Positions 32,001 through 43,783 of a DNA stretch of 64,000 nt are shown one piece after another; within the stretch, counting starts at the first letter, position 1, and each line of letters begins with the position of its first letter. The position numbers and the translations under genes were made by a program. Location of the stretch: contig CM032129.1 of NCBI GenBank assembly GCA_018894105.1, forward strand, positions 33,373,468 to 33,437,467, in the 5' to 3' direction. The notes beneath the pieces are model-generated. The model saw only the letters and a program-made list of their open reading frames with translations, did no database searches and was not told the DNA's origin. Origin of the DNA: Jacaranda mimosifolia. Its lineage: Eukaryota > Streptophyta > Magnoliopsida > Lamiales > Bignoniaceae.

Positions 32001-35000
32001 TTTTGCTTCGATGACATTTTTTATTTCATTTTTGTTCGTCAAGCCTTCAATGGTTTCATCTCAGTGGCATTATTATATTGGACCGTCTGTTATTTTTTAT
32101 TTTCTTGTAGTAGTGGACGCTCTTTTTTTAAGATTTTCTATTCAATCACTTTGAGTTAATAAATATTGACTCTTTTCAAAAAGTAGCTCAATTGTTGATT
32201 AACTGTCTGCAGAAGAATGCATTGGATGATCTTGTCATGTCAAAAGCATTTACGTTGAGACCTGGTGTTGAAGAGTGAGTAGTCAGTTCTGCTTTGTGTG
32301 ACCTGGAATGTGATGTACATCCTGTCATACCATCATTTGCTTCAGAGATGATATCCAATTTTTCTGGAATCAGACATGTTAACCTTTCTCCATTCCTTAA
32401 TAATTCTTATGGTATAGTCACTCTCTAATGCTACAAACACGCAGTCAAAATGCACATGATAAATATGTGCAAATATTTGGAAAATATAATCTTTATTTTT
32501 GTTTTGAGTTTCCTTGTGGAACTGTTAAAGGGTCTCATCTCACTTATAGGTGATGCTATGTGATTTTCAACATTATCCCCTTTGCCTGCGATATCATCAG
32601 ATATTTGTGGCTAACCCCAGTAACTGTAAGCATGTGTGCATGCTTATTGGGTAGGAGATGACGTTGAGAACAGATATTATCAATTGTCCCTGGCAATTGA
32701 AGTCTTAAACTACCTGCTTCTTTCAATACAAGCAGAATTGCATTTTGAGATTCATAACATGATACTTATTAGCTTGTTGTAAAATAGTGTACATCGACTG
32801 CTGTTTTTATTTTACTGTTGTTACTTGTTTACTTGTAATGTCATCGGGTCAATCTCCTTATGGCCCTGGTCCTCTACGTGTTTACCTCCCTTTGCCTCAG
32901 GTTCATTGATGATGCTTGTCAGCAAGGTGTGCCAGTGGTTATCTTGACAGCATACAGTTCAAGTGGGGAAAAGGTTGCAAGGTTAGTAACTAATCACTAA
33001 ACCTGGACATTCAACATATCTTCCACTGTTTTTCAAAACAGGTGATAGGACAGATTTGGAGAGAAGGGGGGGGGTGGGGTGTATGAACTTTCAAAAAAGT
33101 TAACGAAGGGGTCAATTTAAAAAGTCATTAAGGATAAAATATTCCCCCAGTGCTGAAAAATCGTGGTGTATGTGCACAGAAAATAATAATCATGGAGAGG
33201 AAATAGTCTCATATTTGACTTACAAAATGTTGGTGTACCATAATACATGACACTTAGTTGTCTGTATAAAAGGTTCTGAAGATTTTTTATAATTATTAAT
33301 GCATCCAAAACATCAGGGAGGATCTAAGCTGTTATGTTTGCCGGAGAAATGAATGCCTTGTTCATGGAAGTTGTTTGCCTTGCAGGATTTTGAAGCCTTT
33401 CAATGATTTTTAGGATGCTCTAGCTTATATTGTATTCAAATTGTTTTACTGAAGGGTCTTTTTTTGGAAAGAGTTTCCTGGCATGCATTGTCATGGTCAT
33501 TATTGCTTGGATCTGGTGTATTGTCACTATTTTTCCATAAAGTAGTTACAAGATTAATCCAAACGAGCATCTTATGACTTGGCATGTTAGGGATTTTCGT
33601 ATCTAGCTTGAGTGGCCCAGGTATTTGTGGTCTTAGTCTCAAGCGTGTAAGTGTGTGATCTTTATTATGAAGAATAGATAGGTCAATACAAGCTTACATT
33701 AAATAGGAAGACAGGTCTGCACAGTAGCAGATGTTGCACATGTTGGCAGTGTTATGACTGCCTTTTTGTTGGATCATTATTTTCTGTTTACATTTGTTGC
33801 ATCACGGTGCTATGGTTATTGATGGAAAATATTATTGGTTATTAGATCGATTGTTGAAAAGCTTGGAACTGATAGAATGTCAAAGATAAAGATTCTCGGA
33901 GATGATGAGGTAAAAGAAAGCTTTTATGGCCAACTTGTGTTGGGAAAAGGAGTGTCTTCCAGTTTGGATGAGAAATTAGCTGCGGAAGTGAACAAAGCAG
34001 GTAAGAGGCTCTACTTTTTACATATTTTTTGCCCAGTGCATATTTTAAGGTGAAAGCTAAGGATGGTTTATTTGTCTTGGGGATCAGCTTCTGCTGAGAA
34101 ACAGAGAGTTGCAGAGGAGGTTGCTTCTATGCTGAAGCTGAAAGTTGAACTTAACACTGGTTCAAGTGAAAGGTTTTTCCACATTCTCTGTCTCATACTC
34201 TTCTTTCAAAGATTTGGACCTTGTGTTATCTGGTCTATGTTGTATGACACAGTACATCTGTGGACATAGCAAATGCTTCAAAACATATAGACTTGTCTCT
34301 TGCTGCAGCTTCCATATTATTTATTGTAGTATTTTCCGTGCAAAGAAAATGGGATTTCCCTTTTTGTAGGAATCTTAGCTCTGCACTCTCATCGAGCAAT
34401 TTGCAAGGAATTTATGACAGATAAGTAGACAAGCCATTAAAATCTTGAGTTGTATCCAGATGGTGAATTTCAGTTGGGAAGATGGCATATAGGAAAAGAC
34501 TGTAGATGTAGATTAGGACTTATTTGAAGATTCATTGTTGAAATGACAACCAAGTCCAAGTTCCTTTGTATTTTCCCTGAGCTAGAATGTAGCAAGTCAA
34601 ACAAAAATATCTAAAAAGCGTGTGATAAATTATTATGATTCTGTAATATTTTATCCTGTTTTATGATTCTATTCAATTTATGGAATATTATTCATATGAA
34701 ATGCATTTAAGATTAGAATTGTAAATCTCCTCACTGTCTGGCATGACTAAGACACTGAATACAGAAGTAAAAAGTTGTTGCCTGTATGTCTTGTTGCACA
34801 TCTGTTATTAATTCACTATTTCAAGTATTTAGTGCTTTATGAAGAAGATATTAGGTATTAATTTTTGAGATGACTGGTGAGACCTTTTAGCATGCAGCGT
34901 CTGTGGCTTGATATTATATGTTGCTTGCCTTTATCCTTTAGATTTTTTATTAGAAACACTTTGAAGCTTTTGTCATTAAGCGCAAAATGTCATATGTAAA

Positions 35001-35764
35001 TTTTTTGTGACCGTAGTTTTTGGTGAAGTCAACTTTGGTCATTTCTCATGTGTATTATAAGTGGAACCGCGAAGCTAGAATGAGATGTTGTATATTGGCT
35101 GATCAAAAAAATCATTCCCTGCTTCTGACCATTTGAATTCTATTTTGTGGTTTATGCAGCTTGCAAAATATAGTAGCTGCACTGAGGGCAGGTGCAGAAT
35201 ATGCGGAAGTACCAATTCACAACTGCGTTCTGGTTGCTGGAAGCCAATCTGGAGTTGCTGCTGCTGAGCGAATTAGCATGCCTTGTGTAGTTCTCCGCAG
35301 CAGGTAAAATGAGTTGAACACATCTCTGAATATCGTCTTTTTTCTGCAGATAAAGTATACTTTTGAAGACAATAACTACATCTAACAGAAGTTGGTAAGG
35401 ATACTTAGATTAAATATATCCTTCTATCTTTGATTACCCCATTTCTATAGATAAAAGAACTGTTGGCACTCTTCCATTCTTAGTCAAAAACATCTTCCTT
35501 TTGAGCTGCTATGATGCAAAATGTGAGAGTACCATGAGAACGAAAATGCGCTTCCCAGTTTACGTCCACACCCATGTTTTCCTATTACAGTAGGCTGATC
35601 AATTTTGTTCTGTTTTTATCTTTTCTGCGGTTCCTCTTTTTTCTCATGGTGGATCCTGAAGTTCAACATCAAGAGCTGAATTCCGTTCCGCAATTGCTGT
35701 GATGGATGGATTTGGTGGTGCAGATTTAGCCATTTCTAGACTTCGCAAGAAATTGTTATCTTAA
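29037..35764 (+). CDS. Plastid HAD-superfamily hydrolase-like protein (CbbY-related, At5g45170 type)
   Basis: Eleven exons join in frame: 29037-29326, 30087-30136, 30256-30319, 31229-31277, 31389-31457, 32213-32274, 32901-32981, 33846-34000, 34088-34172, 35160-35303 and 35662-35764. The product is 383 aa. Residues 1 to about 80 are Ser/Thr-rich and look like a chloroplast transit peptide. HAD landmarks follow: motif I region LLEVEGVLMD (92-101), a CANWTEPVY cap region, VVILTAYSSSGEK (motif II region), and CVLVAGSQSGVAAAERI (motif IV region). The Asp pair of motif I is Glu-x-Glu here and the acidic pair of motif IV is Ala-Gly, so phosphatase activity is doubtful. In-frame ATGs also lie at 28929 and 28938, beside the hAT element; 29037 suits a transit peptide better. 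All introns are GT-AG. Function unknown. Confidence 0.88.
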
Positions 35765-36796
35765 GTTTTATCCCTCTGATATTGTCTGCAAGCCCACTTT
35801 TTGATTGCCGTTGTAATAGAGTTCACCTTTCTAAGGTGATGTGTACTCTTTTTCTTCTTCTTCTTCTTCCCCCCCCACCACCCCACACTTTTTTTTTTTT
35901 GACACTTTTGTAAGATGGATGACCGTTTGGCATTATTTATTGTTTTGGTTTTTATAACGACTAGTCCATACAATTTCATCTGGAAGAGTATTTTCTGAAA
36001 GAGGAGTTGGAGCTTCTCTGAATAGAAAAATATACTATTTTCTTGTTTTCACCTGTAAAAATCAATGTCATATCAAAGTCCGCAATTACCAATATAAAAA
36101 TATAAGTGAGAACAGACCCAAAAAAAAAAAAAAAAGAAAATGCTCTTGCCTGCATTTTATAAGCTTGCTTAAGAAGATCAGAAGATGGTACATATACCTG
36201 CACAGCAGCAAAAATCATGTGGGAAAATGGGAATTGAACAGTAACTCTTAAAGAACTGAAAATTGTGATTGATTTTACACATTGAATGGATAAGGCCAAA
36301 GAGGCCAGTTTTTACTACATTCTACACTCTGCAAGGCCAAAACAAAACTTGTACCAAGTTCAAAAGGAAAATTGGAGTATCTTCAATCCCTAAGAATCAT
36401 AGAGTTGCAAACATTCTTGGAGCAAAGCAACTGCTGGAGAATTACAATTGCAATTGCAAGCTCCAAATACCATTTCACAGTGGATACTAGACCGGCTACA
36501 TGCTATTTGCACCGTATCTTTATATCTTTACAAATGAAATCTTTTTTAGAGTTAGGTCTTGCAACCGTCTCCTCTTTCTGGTGCTTATTGGAAAACCCTG
36601 GCTGGAGCAACTATTTTGCCAAGCAAGGCCTGTTTAAGTACATTATGGATCTCCACATAAACTGAACCAACAGCCCGAAATAATACATGCAGGTTGTAGA
36701 TTGTGGGCTGTGGCTGTCAAATCTGCAAGCTTTCACCTTCTTTAAGTGCAGCTACTAGAGAGGCAGTCATGTGCATCAGATATTGATCTGCTGTAT
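35765..36796. other. Convergent intergenic region
   Basis: Lies between the 3' ends of the HAD-like gene and the U-box gene, so both 3'-UTRs are expected here. It contains a CTT repeat near 35850, a C/T-rich run at 35868-35900 and an A15 run near 36121-36135. No gene is supported. Confidence 0.5.
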
Positions 36797-38146
36797 TCAT
36801 TGGATCATTCTGGTCAATTTGCACTTGGAAATGAAGATGGTATCGGAATAATTTAGACTGCAGAGCTTCAAAAGCTCAGCTGCTCGCTGCTTAAGAGCTG
36901 GGCTGCAACCACTCTGGATGACAAGAAGGAGCTTTGCTGCAAGACCTGCATCCACAGCTATCAACGAGCATTCCTCAGGGGAGAGTTTGCATACAGACCA
37001 CAAGATCGAAAGTGCATAATCTGTACAGCTTTCTGAAATTCTCATTAGTAGTTTGACCAAAGTGGGTATAGTGTTTGAGCAATCCTTCAAAGCTTGTCTC
37101 CCTTCAGGTACTGAAGATAGGACATCCAATATGAACAGGGCTAACTCCACACAATCTGTATTCAAGATAGGTATCAATTCTAACAATTGAGGTATTGCTC
37201 CAATGCTCACAATCAAACTCCGGACTTGCTTAATCGTGCAAATTAACTTGAGAAGACCAAGCCCAGGCAAATGTCCGTTAGGGTGTCTCTTATCCCTTGC
37301 CAGCCTCATCAAAGCAACCAATAAGCTATGGCTCGACACAATTTCTGTTCGGAAATCCTTTTCCTCCATAAATGTCTCAATCAACCGAACACAATTGACT
37401 TTTGTTTCAATTGACCCTTCATTCAAAATATCTACAATTGCCGATACCTTTGCTGGTTGCATCAAATTTGTTTTTGATTCAGAACTTAGAGTCAAGTTCA
37501 CCAGAATTGCAACAACTTCAGACCCTACAGCATAAGAAGTAAACGGACCGAGTAAAGATGAAAGAAGAGCTACGCCACCTTCATCAACAACTGTCTTCCT
37601 AGCAGTTGAGTGATTTGCCACAACTTGTTCCAGCTCCTTGAGGGTTTGAATTCTTGCCTGGCCCTTAACCTTCTTAAGGGTGCTGAGAAGCTCTGATGCC
37701 CTTCCCTGTGCATCTTCAGATCTCTTCTTCATTTGCACATACTTCTGAGAAAACCAAGTATAGGTTAAATGGTAGAGAGTCTTGTTTGGAGTAACAGTAT
37801 CATCCCAAAGCTCTTGCATAGTAGTGGGGCAAGTGTAGTGCCCCAGACTAAACCATTTGAGAATATTGGACCTCTCATAAGTTTGCCCAGTGCAAAGGGT
37901 AACAGGGTCTTGCATGGGTTCAAGAGAAATGGGGCAAATAAACACTGATGGCACTTCAGATAAATTTAGCTCTTCAATCATCTTCTTCAGATCCAACTTC
38001 TCCCCAACCCCGCCGCCGTATCCCCCAGCGGCAACTCCACCCAATACTCCATCTTTGACAGCAGTATCTAGATCTAATACACGCCCATCTCCACTACCCT
38101 CAAACCCAACAACACCATCTTTTTTTGAAGGCTGAAACATAGGCAT
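36797..38146 (-). CDS. PUB30: U-box E3 ubiquitin ligase with ARM-like repeats (PUB30/PUB31 type)
   Basis: A single-exon gene of 449 aa. The start was set at the ATG at 38146, which gives MPMFQ as in Arabidopsis PUB30; the open frame extends to 38179 but only from TTG. After an N-terminal LDLDTAVKDGVLGG and EKLDLKKMIEEL, the U-box begins around residue 65 (VPSVFICPISLEPMQDPVT, then CTGQTYERSNILKWF and CPTTMQELWDD). ARM-like helical repeats fill the rest, ending LKLCSLNYSDTIFISKCKL. The U-box recruits an E2 enzyme and the ARM repeats select substrates for ubiquitination. As I recall, Arabidopsis PUB30 is linked to salt response; the substrate here is unknown. No damage is seen. Confidence 0.95.
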   Translation of the reverse strand: MPMFQPSKKDGVVGFEGSGDGRVLDLDTAVKDGVLGGVAAGGYGGGVGEKLDLKKMIEELNLSEVPSVFICPISLEPMQDPVTLCTGQTYERSNILKWFSLGHYTCPTTMQELWDDTVTPNKTLYHLTYTWFSQKYVQMKKRSEDAQGRASELLSTLKKVKGQARIQTLKELEQVVANHSTARKTVVDEGGVALLSSLLGPFTSYAVGSEVVAILVNLTLSSESKTNLMQPAKVSAIVDILNEGSIETKVNCVRLIETFMEEKDFRTEIVSSHSLLVALMRLARDKRHPNGHLPGLGLLKLICTIKQVRSLIVSIGAIPQLLELIPILNTDCVELALFILDVLSSVPEGRQALKDCSNTIPTLVKLLMRISESCTDYALSILWSVCKLSPEECSLIAVDAGLAAKLLLVIQSGCSPALKQRAAELLKLCSLNYSDTIFISKCKLTRMIQ

Positions 38147-38400
38147 CTTGAAACTCTCCTCTAGCAAAAAACTGCCCAATTACTCAAAATGACACAAGCC
38201 CCTGGTAAAAAAGACTCTTCAGAATCTCCACGCTCACAGCCTTTCAAGAAAGCACATTACATCTACAACTGCTACAAATGGGGTGTGAGAAAGGGAAAAA
38301 TAAAAAAGAAAAGATGGAACAAAAAATGAAAACAACCTCAAAGTATCTCACTTTCATTGACATTAACAAGCAACAATGCACCTCTCAAAGGGCATATCTT

Positions 38401-38452
38401 TTATTTCCTCCCCCACCCTCTCTTTCTGTCTCTCTCTCTTTCTTTTCACTTT
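38401..38452 (-). promoter_or_regulatory. GA-rich tract upstream of the U-box gene
   Basis: The minus strand carries GA repeats (plus strand CTCTCTTTCTGTCTCTCTCT) about 255-305 bp upstream of the ATG. It is probably in the leader or core promoter. GA tracts of this kind are binding sites for plant BPC/GAGA factors; function here is inferred. Confidence 0.35.
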
Positions 38453-39018
38453 ATCTGATTTTTCTTTTCCCGGTCAAAAGACTCATCACCATCATCATTC
38501 AACACATCATAGAGCATTCATAATCAACACTCTTCCCAAAAATCAACTCTTTCTTCCTTACCATTCAAGCCTCGGAAAGAGATGAATCATACCAAAATAA
38601 ATAAATAAATCTAGACCAGACAGAGATCCATAAAACAAAAGGACCCAATTTTGAGCAAAAGGAAACAGAAAATGAAGAAAATAATTTAGACCCAGATCAA
38701 AAGAACCTGTAGAAATGAGGATTCAGACTGAAAAAAGAGAGAGAAATAAGAGAGTGGAGAGAAAGGGCATCTCCAGCAAAGGCTCCTCAGCTGAGCTCTT
38801 CTTTACTCCTTTTCTTTTTCCTCTTTTCTTGGTTTTTTGCGGCCAGACCAACTCGTTGCTCACAGACCCTTGACTGATCGAGTAAATATTTTCATATTTT
38901 AATCCCAAAAAAATATATACCATCTTGAAGTAGCCAAAAAACCGAATTTCAACAGTATATTTTAATCGTAAAAGTCTGGAAATTCCCGTAAAATATTTTT
39001 TTTAGGAATAATAAAAAA

Positions 39019-39133
39019 GTGGCAGCGGGGAACACTTGACCGCCGTGACAGTGTTGCTTTGACTGTACTCCCCCGGCCTTTTCCCGTGTGGTTTTGACTG
39101 CTTTTGCACTTTCAACCAATCACATACTGCCAC
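39019..39133. repeat. W-box-rich duplicated segment, copy 1
   Basis: It begins GTGGCAGCGGGGA and ends CATACTGCCAC. It contains TTGACC once and TTTGACT twice (W-box cores). It aligns by eye with 40426-40529: GyCAGCGGGG, TTGACC, GTGACAGT, TTCC..TTTTGACT, TTTGC, CAACCA and TACTGCCA occur in the same order. Confidence 0.65.
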
Positions 39134-39598
39134 GTTTCTACATTATATTATAATTTCATGTTTTTCTTAAGTAATGAATTAAATATTAGCCTATGAAAAG
39201 CATCTCCCAACGTAAAGTAACAATTACAAAATCTTAATTATTTCATCCGAATATTTTAACACAAAAATAATAATAAATACCAGAATTGGTATAGCTGTGG
39301 ACACATGAAGATTAAATGCATTACCAGTACAAAACAGGAGCCAAACATTTTCAAAATTGAATAGACAATTATTTAATTTTGAAATTTAAATTTTTAAGCT
39401 CGACTTTAGGTGAGAAGGCAAATATTTTACTTTGGTAAACAGTATAAATGTCATTTTATGCCTGGAATATGCTTTTGCCTGGGTCTCCAAATTTTCAGGA
39501 TTCACAACCTATGTATTTGCATAGTTAATAAAATTTAATTTATAAGCAAAATTAACTTAGTTATTATATTTATTACTAGAAAGTTATTTTATATTGAT

Positions 39599-39790
39599 AC
39601 CAACTTATTAACACAACCCTTACCAAGTCGAAGAAATACTTCTCAGTAGGGGATGTAAACGAGCTGAGCCGAGCCAGAATCTAGTAGTCTTAAGGTTGGC
39701 TCGTTGGAATAGACGAAGACTGGTGAGCCTTCTCGAGCTCGACTTGATAAGCCTAGTTATAGAGAAACAGAAAAGTTCAATTCATATAAG
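39599..39790. repeat. Duplicated segment, truncated hAT-like copy
   Basis: About 190 bp match 43236-43425 with roughly nine differences by manual count. The match includes some 47 bp of flank upstream of the hAT terminus at 39647 (TAGGGGATGTAAACGAG). Similarity stops abruptly near 39790, so the right part of the element is missing. Confidence 0.8.
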
Positions 39791-40425
39791 TTGGGGTGAG
39801 ATTTGGGAGGGGGGGCCGCGTCTCAAATATTTTGGATTATGAAAATCATACCATATACCCCAACTCATACCTTATTAAACCACCCTAAATTTGTTCCATT
39901 CAGAATGAATTGAATTCAAGTTTAAATTTTGACCCGTTCTATTATCATTCATACTTTTCTTTAGTATTATAGTGCACGCACGAGGATGGGGTAGTTTTGA
40001 ATTAGCCATAAAGGAAATTAAATTCCAATAAATAATCTTTTTGAAGGGAAATATTGAATTAGATATTTTTCGAAATAATGATGAAGAGTTTTATTGTGAC
40101 CCCACATAAATAGCAACATTTATACTCTTTTATAACTAAGCAAGGGCGCGTTTTGGCATGTGGATTTATTTATTTCTCTTTTTCACTTTTATGCAACCAA
40201 AGGCAATTTAAATTACGCTACATAATTTAAATATAATATAAGTTTTATTGCTGATATAATTTATTTTTCTTTGTCTAACTTTCACTATTTTTCTCTCTAT
40301 TAATTAACTTATTCATTTTTCTTCTTTTATGTAAATTGGAATATTATGAAAAGTAGATAAAAATAATCTATAATTTTTTATAGATATTAAGTGTGGCACC
40401 CACACTAACTGTTAGGAAAAGTTGA

Positions 40426-40529
40426 GTGCCAGCGGGGCATTTGACCGTGACAGTTTTGGTTTGATTTGAACGTAGGCGTTCTGTTCCTTTGACTGGACTG
40501 CGTTTGCTTGCCCAACCATTTACTGCCAG
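40426..40529. repeat. W-box-rich duplicated segment, copy 2
   Basis: Diverged partner of 39019-39133. It begins GTGCCAGCGGGG, contains TTTGACCGTGACAGT and TTTGACTGGACTGCG, and ends TTTACTGCCAG. Confidence 0.65.
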
Positions 40530-40702
40530 CTCAGCAGATTAAATTAATTATATTCTGATTATTATTTAATTGGATTAATTACCTTCATATATATAATCAA
40601 TTCTTTTTATTTATTGCAGCGTAAATAGACTGTTAACTACATTGAGGACGCACGTGTGAGTGTGACAGTCACAAATAAATGCCTGCTGATAATGTATATT
40701 TA

Positions 40703-41120
40703 GGGCTTGTTTGTTTGAGATTTGTCAAAATATTTTTCAACTCCTAAAATACAAATAAACAATCATCATATTCTCCAAATTTACTATCCAAAATACCCTC
40801 ATAATTTATTTTCTACTCATTCTCCAATATTTAACTCTATCATTTCTTGACTCCCCTACCTAATATATATATATATATATATACATATACAAATAGTTTT
40901 AAAATATCAATTTCATTCCACCAACCCAACATAAAAATAATTGATGTGACATCTTATTCCCTTTCAAAACACAAACAAACAAATAATTATTTTCTAATTT
41001 ATCTTTACATATCATCCAAAACACAAACAAATAATCATCACATTCCCAACCAAACTTCCCACAAACCATTTTGGCAATTTTTTTTGACAAAAGGCCCCAA
41101 ATCATAAACAAACAAAGCCC
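40703..41120. mobile_element. MITE, GGGCTTGTTTGTTT family, copy 1
   Basis: The left end GGGCTTGTTTGTTTGAGATT and the right end AATCATAAACAAACAAAGCCC are imperfect inverted repeats. The 418-bp interior closely matches 41654-42076 throughout. It contains (AT)n. The TSD is not resolved, so the superfamily is open. Confidence 0.8.
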
Positions 41121-41653
41121 TAGATATTGTAATTTTCAGGATAAGCTTTTTACTTCAATCATGTTTCTTCCTTTATATTGTAGTGAATCAGCTCATGGTC
41201 CATCTTTTCAGTGGTTCATTGGGCAAAAATTACTGTAGAATAGTCCCTCAAAATCTTGATTTTTTTTTAAAAAAATTGATATTTAAGATATAAATTTTAA
41301 TATTAATGTCCAATCACAATTTTTAAAGATTAAAAATGATGCTTAAAGTACGTGAAAGCGAAGATTTGAATCTTTATTGGATCTTGTGTTAGATTAAAAG
41401 TAAACAAAGACCAAGTAGGCCAAGTGGTCTAGCATTTTAATTTTTATGTGCTACTTTAGATGGTGCACGTTTGGCTACACCAAAAATAAATCTTGTAATG
41501 TTTAAGTGTTGCAAAATACATTTGAGAGTCATAATTTGTTACCCTTTATCTTAAAAAATGAATATATCAACTTTTTTTCCAATTAAAATAATTTCTTATT
41601 CCTAATTTATAATAATATAAATTAGTAAAATAAAAATTCAGAACAGAAGTAAT

Positions 41654-42076
41654 GGGCTTGTTTGTTTAAGATTTGCTAAAATATTTTCCAACTCCCAAAA
41701 TACAAACAAACAATCTATCACATTTTCAAATCCTCTTATCCAAAATACACCCAAAAGAGCCCAAAATACCATCCCAATTCATTTTCTACTCATTCTCCAA
41801 TATTTAACTCTTTATTATTTTTTGTCTCCCCGACCTAATCTACATATATACATATATAAATAATTTTAAAATATCAATTTTACCGTACCATCCCAATATA
41901 AAAATAATTGATGTGACATCTTGTCATCTCTCAAAATACAAACAAATAAATAATTTTTTTTTCAATTCAATCTCTACCGATCACTCAAAATATAAACAAA
42001 CAACCATTATATTCTCCAATCAAGCTTCCCACAAACCTTTTTGGCAAAAAGCTCCAAATCATAAACAAACAGAGCC
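41654..42076. mobile_element. MITE, GGGCTTGTTTGTTT family, copy 2
   Basis: Same order of motifs as 40703-41120, including CTCATTCTCCAATATTTAAC, ATAATTGATGTGACATCTT and CTTCCCACAAACC. It has a roughly 25-bp insertion near 41750 and decayed right end AGAGCC. Same orientation as copy 1. Confidence 0.8.
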
Positions 42077-43235
42077 AATATTTTTTAAAAAAGAGGATCT
42101 TGATTGATTTCTCAACTAATTTTAACGAAATTCAAACTTGTTACTGATTTATTTAAATCAAAAAATATGATATTTTCATTTAATAGAAAAAGCAATTAGG
42201 TAGGGTTTTTTCTGTGTTAGTTTTGAAAAGGTATGGATCTGAGTCAAAGTTCAAAGATCCGAAATTGCTAATGCCAACAAATACTTGTTCCTAACACTCC
42301 TTTTTAAAGTAAGGCAAAGCCTCGTGCTCCTCCCAACTTTCTTATTCACTTTTTCCCCTTTTCATGGCAAGGCCCATATTACTATTACTACTATTACTAC
42401 GTGGGAGGTGTCCATTTACTTTTCTTAATTTAGTGCCAAACAAAAGTTGAATAAACCCCACTCCTTTTCGTGCACCTGCACCACCCATGCAAAATATTGG
42501 AATTAGGTTTTTCTGAAAATTGATGATTTGCCATAAGCTAAAACAAGTAATTTTTTAGAGTCCCACCAAATATCTCGTAATATCATCATTGAATATAGTA
42601 GGAACTTGTGGTGACGTGAGAGTGGGCACTAAACTTCCCTTTGACCTTTGACCAATTAATAACGTATTAATTTTTTTCAATTTATTCCCTTGGACCACCT
42701 AAGTCGGCTGTACAATAAAGCAATCTGGTCATTGATGGTTTGAGCTTCGCTACCAATTTTTTTTAACTAATTAGGATTGCCGAATTTTGATATTAAAATT
42801 GTAGTAATACTTACCCTTAATAACGGAGTAGTTTTATATCGTTGTCTGGGTCAATTTAGTTTTTAATTTGAACATTAACGAGCATATGAAAGAAATTGAA
42901 TTTATTTTTTATTAAGATAAGATTGATATCTTTATCAGTAGGTTTGAATATGATGCATTCGTACTGTTGGATGTTATAGATGTGGATATTTTAAATTAGG
43001 CCACGATTATTGTTTATATTATATGTCAAATGCTATGCTATTATAAATATTTAGTATCTGCCACATTTATATGAAAGTAATTTGTTTTAAAAAAAAAAAT
43101 TCTCTAGTTTACTCTTAATTGTTTCTCTTGTTGTTTAATAATAATGAAAAAAAGGTTTTTGTTGACCAATTTCAAAAATCCTAGTGCTTTTAATTTTATG
43201 ACTTGAGATCGTCGAGGTCGTTATTTATTTTTACC
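42077..43235. other. Non-coding spacer
   Basis: No supported gene. Two adjacent W-box motifs (TTTGACCTTTGACC) lie near 42641-42654. AT-rich otherwise. Confidence 0.5.
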
Positions 43236-43280
43236 AACTTATTAACACAATCCTAACCAAGTCGAAGAAATACTTCTCAG

Positions 43281-43783
43281 TAGGGGGTGTAAACGAGTTG
43301 AGCCGAGCCAGAATCTAGTAGTCTTAAGGTTGGCTCATTGGAATAGATGAAGGCTGGTGAGCCTTCTCGAGCTCGACTTGATAAGCCTAGTTATAGAGAA
43401 ACATAAAAGCTCAATTCATATAAGCTCAGATGAGCTCGAGCTCGTATAGGTTTAGATTAACTTGAGCTTCTTTAGATTCAAAACAAAATTTATAATGACA
43501 AATTTTTAAAAATAATTTTGTTATATATTTTTCTAAAAATAAAAAAAATTAAATTATTATTATTTACTTATCTTTATAAATTTTATTACATGGGCCTAGA
43601 TTATAATTATATATGTGTATATATAAAATAAAAAAGCTCGTTTAGGCTCGCAAGCTTTTCAAGTCAAATATTATTGAGTTCGGCTCCACTCGGCTCGTTT
43701 GACTTACTAGCTCGAGCTCGACTCGACTCAAACTCGAAAAGATCGAGTCGAGCGCGAATCGTCTCATCTCATTTACGCCCCTA
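43281..43783. mobile_element. hAT-like non-autonomous element, complete copy
   Basis: The left end TAGGGGGTGTAAACGAG and right end CTCATTTACGCCCCTA are inverted repeats. Flanks CTTCTCAG (43273-43280) and CTTTTGAG (43784-43791) fit an 8-bp TSD with two mismatches. Subterminal GAGCTCGAGCTCG motifs are dense in both halves. No coding capacity. Its left 145 bp and flank recur at 39599-39790. Confidence 0.72.

Noticed and set aside
38147..38179. Eleven extra residues at the U-box protein N-terminus
   Set aside because: The upstream start is TTG. The ATG at 38146 matches the N-terminus of the PUB30 family.
41402..41500. Seventh SINE copy (AGTAGGCCAAGTGGTCTAGC)
   Set aside because: Only the head resembles the family; no B box, tail or TSD.
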